This document shows, in pieces, positions 21,606-25,921 of a DNA stretch of 25,921 bases. Every line of letters begins with the position of its first letter. The first letter of the stretch is position 1. The notes under the pieces are model-generated. The model had not been told where the DNA came from. It saw only the letters and a list, made by a program, of their open reading frames with translations, and did no database searches. A program made the translations under genes and the position numbers. Source of the stretch: Nitrosotalea sp. (lineage in GTDB: Archaea > Thermoproteota > Nitrososphaeria > Nitrososphaerales > Nitrosopumilaceae); assembly GCA_022545805.1 (NCBI GenBank), contig JAKEIJ010000097.1:1-25921 (forward strand), read 5' to 3'.

Positions 21606-23639
21606 CTATCTACGTTTCACTAGAGATACTATACATGCAATAACTACAATAACTATAATGGAAAAAATAATTATTGTTTGTTTTATTGGAATCCGCAAAA
21701 TTTCTTCAATGTCTGGATACTTTTCTGTGACATGGTCTATCGATAACGTCTTGTATGCATGGTCCGTTTGGTTTTCAACCTTGATGTCAGCCTCAATCCA
21801 ATATTCTCCTGCACTGTTAATTGAAATTGTCTTGGAATCTTGTGGAGTGATTCCAACTGTTTTGGTATCATGTGAGCCGGCTTTCATTAAAGAAATTTTT
21901 GCATATGACCACTTGTCGGGATAATTTATTGAAAAACTAATTTGGTTATTGTTTTGGCTTGCCTCTAATGTCCCCTTGGTTACATGAATCAAAACAGGGA
22001 TTCGGTATACTGTTTTTGAATCATCGATTGTTATGAATCCGTCATAATCGCCTTGGTTTTTTGCGTTATCTGTAATTTGTGCAGATAACGTATTGTTACT
22101 TGAGGTGTGATTGAAATCAAAGTTTGGGTTGCTAGATTCAAACTGGACTTTTAGATTTGGAATTGTGGCATTGTCTAGTGAGTGCAGGTCTAGTACTTCG
22201 GTATCATTAGGGTCTTGATATGATAAATTAAAGACCAGACTATGAGGAGAAATGACTAGATCTGCAGAACTTGCTCTTGTGACATTTAGTCTTCCACTTC
22301 CTGCTATATTGATTGAAAATGTCTTACCATAAGCGTCTGTGACAGGGTCAGTTGTGGTATCTATTAGGGATATTACAGATGACGGGTCCAAGTTTGGATG
22401 CTCTTGTAATAACAATGCGATTGCTCCTGTGACATGCGGTGTCGCTATGCTTGTTCCACTAGTCAGATTGTACTTTCCACCAAGTGCTGTGGTGTTAACA
22501 TAAACTCCTGGGGCAACAAGATCTGGTTTTACATAAAATGGCGACACCGGACCACGTGAACTAAACGGTGCGACAAAGTCTGGGTGATAAAATATGTTCA
22601 GACTTGCCAAAGAATTATTTTTTGACATTGATTTTAATTCAAGACCGTCGTTTCCTGATATTGAAATTACTGGAATCCGCGGTTGGTAATTTGTTGAATT
22701 GGGTCCTCTTAGTTCACCAAAGAAAGTTCCACTTTGATTGTTGTATACTATCAAACCTATTGCTCCGCGGTCTGCAGCATTTTTTTCTTTTTCAGAAAAA
22801 AATACCTTCTCGCCTTTTGTATCACTGCCGCGCTGTTCTAGTAATATGGAATCCTTGACATCTATGCCTTGAAGATCTTTAACTCTGCCATATCCACCAT
22901 AAACTATTTTGCCTATGATTGGACTTTTCAAAACATCTGTGCCAAGCATTGGTATTACATTGTACTGCTTGTTTCCAACCTCTAATGTAGACACAAGACT
23001 TGATGTTATGTTGTTGTAAGATGCTCCAACTGTTATCACGTTAAAATCTCTGCCTGGACTTCCAATTGTCATGTCATCAGGTCCATTATTTCCTGCAGCT
23101 GTAACTATGACAATTCCTTTTCTTACTGCCTCATCAACAGCATTTTCCAATTCGTCATTAGTTCTATTTACTCCAAGGCTGATGTTTACTATATTCATCT
23201 TGTCTTCTATTGCGCGAGAGATGGCTTGGATGATGTATTCAGATGAGACTGCTTCTCCAGAGGATGAGACCTTGTATGAGAACAATTGGGATCTTGGAGC
23301 CATGCCGGAAAAACTTCCATTGGCACCAATTATTCCTGCAACTTCGGTACCATGACCATTTACGTCAATTGGTCTCTTGTCAGTATTGACATAATCGTAT
23401 CCTCCTGCGATTCTTCCTGATTTGCCGTAACCGTGTAAATCTTGATGATCAAAGTCGACTCCTGTATCTATTATTCCAATTTTTATTCCCTGACCGTCCA
23501 AGCCATTTTGTTTTGGCAGTTGGGCACCAACTAATTTCAGACTACTTGAAAGTGTGTTCTGTTCTTCATTAGAACTTGCAATAAAGCATGTAATACACAA
23601 AACAAAAACAAGAGAGAAAACTAGGAACTTCTCTACCAC
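21606..23639 (-). CDS. Membrane-anchored subtilisin-like serine protease (S8) with PA domain
   Basis: A 677-residue secreted protease. A signal peptide (VEKFLVFSLVFVLCITCFIASS) is followed by the S8 catalytic domain with Asp58 (GIIDTGVD), His96 (NGHGTEVAG), the oxyanion Asn in AAGNNGPDD and Ser397 (GTSIATPHVTGA), so all catalytic residues are present. A protease-associated (PA) domain is inserted at about residues 235-345 (KGEKVFFSEKEKNAADRGAIGLIVYNN). The C-terminal third is rich in beta strands and N-glycosylation-type sequons. It ends in one hydrophobic helix (IIIFSIIVIVVIACIVSLV) plus KRR. The enzyme should therefore sit outside the cell, tethered to the membrane. The start is a GTG 24 nt after a TATA box. 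Natural substrates are unknown. Confidence 0.93.
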   Translation of the reverse strand: MVEKFLVFSLVFVLCITCFIASSNEEQNTLSSSLKLVGAQLPKQNGLDGQGIKIGIIDTGVDFDHQDLHGYGKSGRIAGGYDYVNTDKRPIDVNGHGTEVAGIIGANGSFSGMAPRSQLFSYKVSSSGEAVSSEYIIQAISRAIEDKMNIVNISLGVNRTNDELENAVDEAVRKGIVIVTAAGNNGPDDMTIGSPGRDFNVITVGASYNNITSSLVSTLEVGNKQYNVIPMLGTDVLKSPIIGKIVYGGYGRVKDLQGIDVKDSILLEQRGSDTKGEKVFFSEKEKNAADRGAIGLIVYNNQSGTFFGELRGPNSTNYQPRIPVISISGNDGLELKSMSKNNSLASLNIFYHPDFVAPFSSRGPVSPFYVKPDLVAPGVYVNTTALGGKYNLTSGTSIATPHVTGAIALLLQEHPNLDPSSVISLIDTTTDPVTDAYGKTFSINIAGSGRLNVTRASSADLVISPHSLVFNLSYQDPNDTEVLDLHSLDNATIPNLKVQFESSNPNFDFNHTSSNNTLSAQITDNAKNQGDYDGFITIDDSKTVYRIPVLIHVTKGTLEASQNNNQISFSINYPDKWSYAKISLMKAGSHDTKTVGITPQDSKTISINSAGEYWIEADIKVENQTDHAYKTLSIDHVTEKYPDIEEILRIPIKQTIIIFSIIVIVVIACIVSLVKRR

Positions 23640-23657
23640 GTCGTATCTGAATGAGGA

Positions 23658-23668
23658 CTAAATAAAAT
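23658..23668 (-). promoter_or_regulatory. TATA box for the subtilase gene
   Basis: ATTTTATTTAG on the minus strand is centred about 24 nt before the GTG start at 23639, which supports that GTG as the start of a leaderless mRNA. Confidence 0.5.
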
Positions 23669-23684
23669 GCATTTGCAACCAAAG

Positions 23685-23694
23685 CCATAAATTG
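23685..23694 (+). promoter_or_regulatory. TATA box for superoxide dismutase
   Basis: ccataaattg is centred about 25 nt before the ATG at 23715. With the subtilase box it forms a compact 75-nt divergent promoter region. Confidence 0.5.
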
Positions 23695-23714
23695 AAAGAA
23701 AGACCATAAGCATT

Positions 23715-24338
23715 ATGGCAAAATATGAACTTCCAAAAGTACCATACTCGTATGATTCCTTGGAGCCACATATCGATGCCAAAACAATGGAAATTCATCA
23801 CACAAAACATCACCAAGCATATACTGATGGCTTGAACAATGCGTTGGCAAATCTTAGTGCAGATCTACAAAACATGGAACTGCCCAAGTTGCTAGCAGAC
23901 TTGAGTAAAGTGCCAGAAAATGTTCGTGGTGCGGTGAATTTTCATGGAGGCGGTTACGAAAACCATGCCTTGTTTTGGAATAGTATGAAAGCAAGCGGTG
24001 GCGGAAAACCAGGCGGTAGCCTAGAAGGAGCTATCAATTCTGTGTTTGGAACCTTTGACAGCTTTAAAGAAAAATTTGTCAAAGATACCATCGCTATACA
24101 AGGAAGTGGATGGGGTTGGTTAACTTACAATCCTCAAACAAAGAAAGTCGAATTTACTACAATGCCAAATCAGACAAGTCCGCGTACCAAAGGTCTTATC
24201 CCGTTAATGGGATTGGATGTTTGGGAACACGCCTATTATTTGAAATATCAAAATCGACGTGCAGACTATGTCAATGCATGGTGGAATGTAATAAACTGGG
24301 ACGAAATAGATGCACGACTCTCAAAGGTAAAGGCATAA
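23715..24338 (+). CDS. sod: Superoxide dismutase, Fe/Mn family (Mn-like signature)
   Basis: Converts superoxide to peroxide and oxygen in the cytosol. Metal ligands are visible: His28 (MEIHHTKHHQAY), the NHALFW histidine (about residue 84), and Asp and His of LDVWEHAYY (about 167-171). A glycine pair in HGGGYENHALFW with a glutamine in MPNQTSP matches the Mn-type arrangement rather than the Fe-type glutamine near the second histidine; metal use cannot be proven from sequence. The 207-residue length is normal. It is preceded by its own TATA box and followed by a T-rich tract, so it is probably monocistronic. It suits an aerobic organism. Confidence 0.96.
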   Translation: MAKYELPKVPYSYDSLEPHIDAKTMEIHHTKHHQAYTDGLNNALANLSADLQNMELPKLLADLSKVPENVRGAVNFHGGGYENHALFWNSMKASGGGKPGGSLEGAINSVFGTFDSFKEKFVKDTIAIQGSGWGWLTYNPQTKKVEFTTMPNQTSPRTKGLIPLMGLDVWEHAYYLKYQNRRADYVNAWWNVINWDEIDARLSKVKA

Positions 24339-24340
24339 TT

Positions 24341-24365
24341 CCTTTCTTCTTTTTGTTTTATTTTC
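24341..24365 (+). terminator. T-rich terminator tract after superoxide dismutase
   Basis: A pyrimidine stretch with three T runs (cctttcttctttttgttttattttc) starts 2 nt after the stop codon, as expected for oligo-T termination in archaea. Confidence 0.5.
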
Positions 24366-24380
24366 ACGCTTTCAGAATGA

Positions 24381-24388
24381 ATTTATAG
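24381..24388 (+). promoter_or_regulatory. TATA box for pfdA-ftsY
   Basis: atttatag is centred about 27 nt before the prefoldin ATG at 24411, fitting a leaderless transcript that would also carry ftsY. Confidence 0.55.
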
Positions 24389-24410
24389 TCAGTAAGAGAA
24401 TTTTTGGCAA

Positions 24411-24833
24411 ATGAGTGAAGAACAGGCCCAAGCACTGATGCAACAGATGCAAGCTCTAGAATCTTACCTAAATGATCTTGTACAGAGGGAAGAAACCGTG
24501 ATGAGACTTTTGCAAGAGGCATCCAATGCAGTAGAATCTATGAAAGGGATGACAGGTAATGTTGACTATGAAACACTTGTACCAGTTGGCTTGGGAGTAT
24601 ACGTCAAGGCAAAAATCAATCCTGAACAGAAAATGATTGTAAATATTGGTGCAGGCGCATCTGTGGAACAAGACAAAAATTCTACAATAAACTATATGGA
24701 ATCTAGAATTAAAGAACTTGAACTGGTGCTGCAACAATTGTCATCACAACGATATGAAGTATCTGCCAAGCTTGAGCAGGGGCAACATGAAATGAACAAA
24801 CTTATACAATCAAATCAGAATCACATGCAGTAA
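24411..24833 (+). CDS. pfdA: Prefoldin subunit alpha
   Basis: Chaperone subunit that, with prefoldin beta, holds unfolded chains and passes them to the thermosome. The 140-residue protein has two coiled-coil arms: an N-terminal one (QALMQQMQALESYLNDLVQREETVMRLLQEASNAVESM) and a C-terminal one (SRIKELELVLQQLSSQRYEVSAKLEQGQHEMNKLIQ). Between them lie the beta hairpins (ETLVPVGLGVYVKAKINPEQKMIVNIGAGASVE) that build the hexamer platform. It stands directly before ftsY, a common archaeal order, with 11 nt between the two. Confidence 0.94.
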   Translation: MSEEQAQALMQQMQALESYLNDLVQREETVMRLLQEASNAVESMKGMTGNVDYETLVPVGLGVYVKAKINPEQKMIVNIGAGASVEQDKNSTINYMESRIKELELVLQQLSSQRYEVSAKLEQGQHEMNKLIQSNQNHMQ

Positions 24834-24844
24834 GGCAGTATAAC

Positions 24845-25921
24845 ATGTTTGAAAAATTACGAAATGCATTTTCTTTAGCGGCTAAAAGTTTTGGAGAAAA
24901 GGAATTAAAGGAAAAAGATAACGATGAGGTTTTATTTGAACTTGAGATTGCACTACTGGAATCAGACGTTGCTACCGAAGTCATTGACGCACTAAAAGAT
25001 AATTTGAAGAACCAATTGATTGGCTCTACTGTAAACAAAGACAAGATTGCTGAAACTGTAAAGCAAGAACTACGAAAAAGCATCTCAATTATGTTTGATA
25101 ATGCAGGAAAGGTAGACATCCTATCTAACATACAAAAAAAGAAGGAAACAGGAGAACCTTACATCATTTCATTTATGGGTATCAATGGAACGGGAAAGAC
25201 TACAACAATAGCAAAGGTTGCAAACCTTTTGCGAGAAAACAAGTATTCTGTTGTAATTGCTGCTGCTGATACCTATAGGGCGGGTGCCATAGAGCAGATA
25301 AGTGAACATGGAAAACGACTCAACGTCAAAGTCATCGCTCAAAACTATGGATCTGATCCTGCTGCAGTATCACGTGATGCAGTTCTTTATGCTAAATCAC
25401 ACAAGATGGATTGTATACTAATTGATACTGCTGGCAGAATGCAAACTAGTAAAAACTTGATGGACCAAATATCAAAGATTAACAAAGTGGTAAACCCTGA
25501 TCTAAAATTATTTGTAGGAGATTCGTTAGCAGGAAACGATACTGTGAGTCAAGCACGCGAATTTCATAATTATACAAAATTTGATGGTGCAATACTTACA
25601 AAAAGTGATGCGGATGCACGCGGTGGAGCTGCTATATCCATAGTTAAAGTAACTTCCAGTCCAATTCTCTACTTGGGAGTTGGACAAGAATACGGAGACT
25701 TGAAATCTTTTGATAAAGATGTATTCCTGGAAACTCTCTTTGGTCCAGAAGAAGTTGTTGAAGAGATCAAAAAGAAAGTGATGGAATCAAAGCCTGAACT
25801 AAAACCAGAACCTAAAGTTGAACTAAAACCAGAACCTAAAGTTGAACTAAAACCAGAACCTAAAGTTGAACTAAAACCAGAACCTAAAGTTGAACTAAAA
25901 CCAGAACCTAAAGTTGAACTA
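24845..25921 (+). CDS. ftsY: Signal recognition particle receptor FtsY, 3' end beyond the window, repeat-bearing tail
   Basis: The SRP GTPase receptor, which docks ribosome-SRP complexes at the membrane. The frame runs from ATG 24845 to the window edge without a stop (359 codons). An N-domain opens it (MFEKLRNAFSLAAKSFGEKEL). The G domain has the P-loop GINGTGKTTTIAKVA (about residues 110-124), AAADTYRAGAIEQ, the Walker B LIDTAGRMQ, TKSDADARGGAAISI and the closing YLGVGQEYGDLKSFD. The conserved domain ends with FLETLFGPEE, where the protein usually stops. Here it goes on through a lysine-rich linker into perfect repeats of ELKPEPKV. An odd point is TKSDADA where TKxD is the guanine-specificity motif: TKSD is present. 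Confidence 0.95.
   Translation, partial: MFEKLRNAFSLAAKSFGEKELKEKDNDEVLFELEIALLESDVATEVIDALKDNLKNQLIGSTVNKDKIAETVKQELRKSISIMFDNAGKVDILSNIQKKKETGEPYIISFMGINGTGKTTTIAKVANLLRENKYSVVIAAADTYRAGAIEQISEHGKRLNVKVIAQNYGSDPAAVSRDAVLYAKSHKMDCILIDTAGRMQTSKNLMDQISKINKVVNPDLKLFVGDSLAGNDTVSQAREFHNYTKFDGAILTKSDADARGGAAISIVKVTSSPILYLGVGQEYGDLKSFDKDVFLETLFGPEEVVEEIKKKVMESKPELKPEPKVELKPEPKVELKPEPKVELKPEPKVELKPEPKVEL
25796..25921 (+). repeat. 24-bp exact tandem repeat coding for ELKPEPKV
   Basis: Five full identical copies of a 24-bp unit (25796-25819, 25820-25843, 25844-25867, 25868-25891, 25892-25915) are followed by the first 6 bases of a sixth at the window edge. The period is a multiple of three, so each copy adds the same eight residues, ELKPEPKV, to the FtsY tail. 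The copies are identical even at third codon positions, pointing to recent expansion by slippage or recombination. Confidence 0.97.

Noticed and set aside
25796..25921. The 24-bp repeats as a CRISPR array
   Set aside because: The copies are directly adjacent with no spacers and stay in the ftsY reading frame, so this is a coding tandem repeat.

Overview
The window looks like a low-GC, very gene-dense chromosome segment of a Thaumarchaeota (Nitrososphaerota) archaeon, probably a Nitrosopumilus-like ammonia oxidiser. Four things suggest this. The large RNA polymerase subunit is one continuous chain (A' and A'' fused). The ribosomal proteins, NusA, SecE and Spt5/NusG are of archaeal type. TATA-type promoters lie 24-31 nt upstream of many start codons, implying mostly leaderless mRNAs. 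A tRNA gene carries introns. No ammonia-oxidation gene is present here, so the lineage is inferred from these traits only. No mobile element, CRISPR array or gene-free stretch over 300 bases was seen.

Layout. 1-4041 (+): 3' part of rpoA, then L30e, nusA, S12 and S7, the classic archaeal RNA polymerase/ribosome operon. 4068-4170 (-): an intron-bearing tRNA-Gln(CUG). 4202-5261: a divergent pair, a small unknown protein and a CxxCxxCC-type metal-binding protein. 5264-11899 (-): a geranylgeranyl-reductase-like flavoprotein, then leuS and alaS, with alaS transcribed first. 11977-13557 (+): an unknown protein, L12 and a TRIC/UPF0126 membrane protein. 13574-16888: the secE-nusG-L11 and L1-L10 units on the minus strand, separated by an Lrp/AsnC regulator on the plus strand. 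17023-17828 (-): a compact three-gene operon with a ribbon-helix-helix protein first and a perfect inverted repeat at its promoter. 17987-19059 (+): dtdA and an O6-alkylguanine-DNA alkyltransferase, overlapping. 19063-19897 (-): L32e and L19e. 19951-21603 (+): ATP-type PEP carboxykinase. 21606-23639 (-): a membrane-anchored subtilase. 23715-24338 (+): superoxide dismutase. 24411-25921 (+): prefoldin alpha and ftsY, which runs off the window.

Most genes serve information processing: transcription, translation, aminoacylation and its proofreading, protein folding and membrane targeting (SecE, FtsY). A few metabolic, stress and envelope genes lie among them. Convergent neighbours often end 1-3 nt apart, so terminators must lie inside the opposite gene or be lacking.

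The most unusual features are: (i) FtsY carries a C-terminal tail of exact 24-bp repeats (8 residues, ELKPEPKV) that is still repeating at the window edge; (ii) the ribbon-helix-helix operon of unknown function with its operator-like palindrome; (iii) a tRNA-Gln that seems to carry two introns; (iv) an Lrp gene with its own repeats, set inside a broken-up ribosomal stalk cluster whose L10 lacks the acidic tail.
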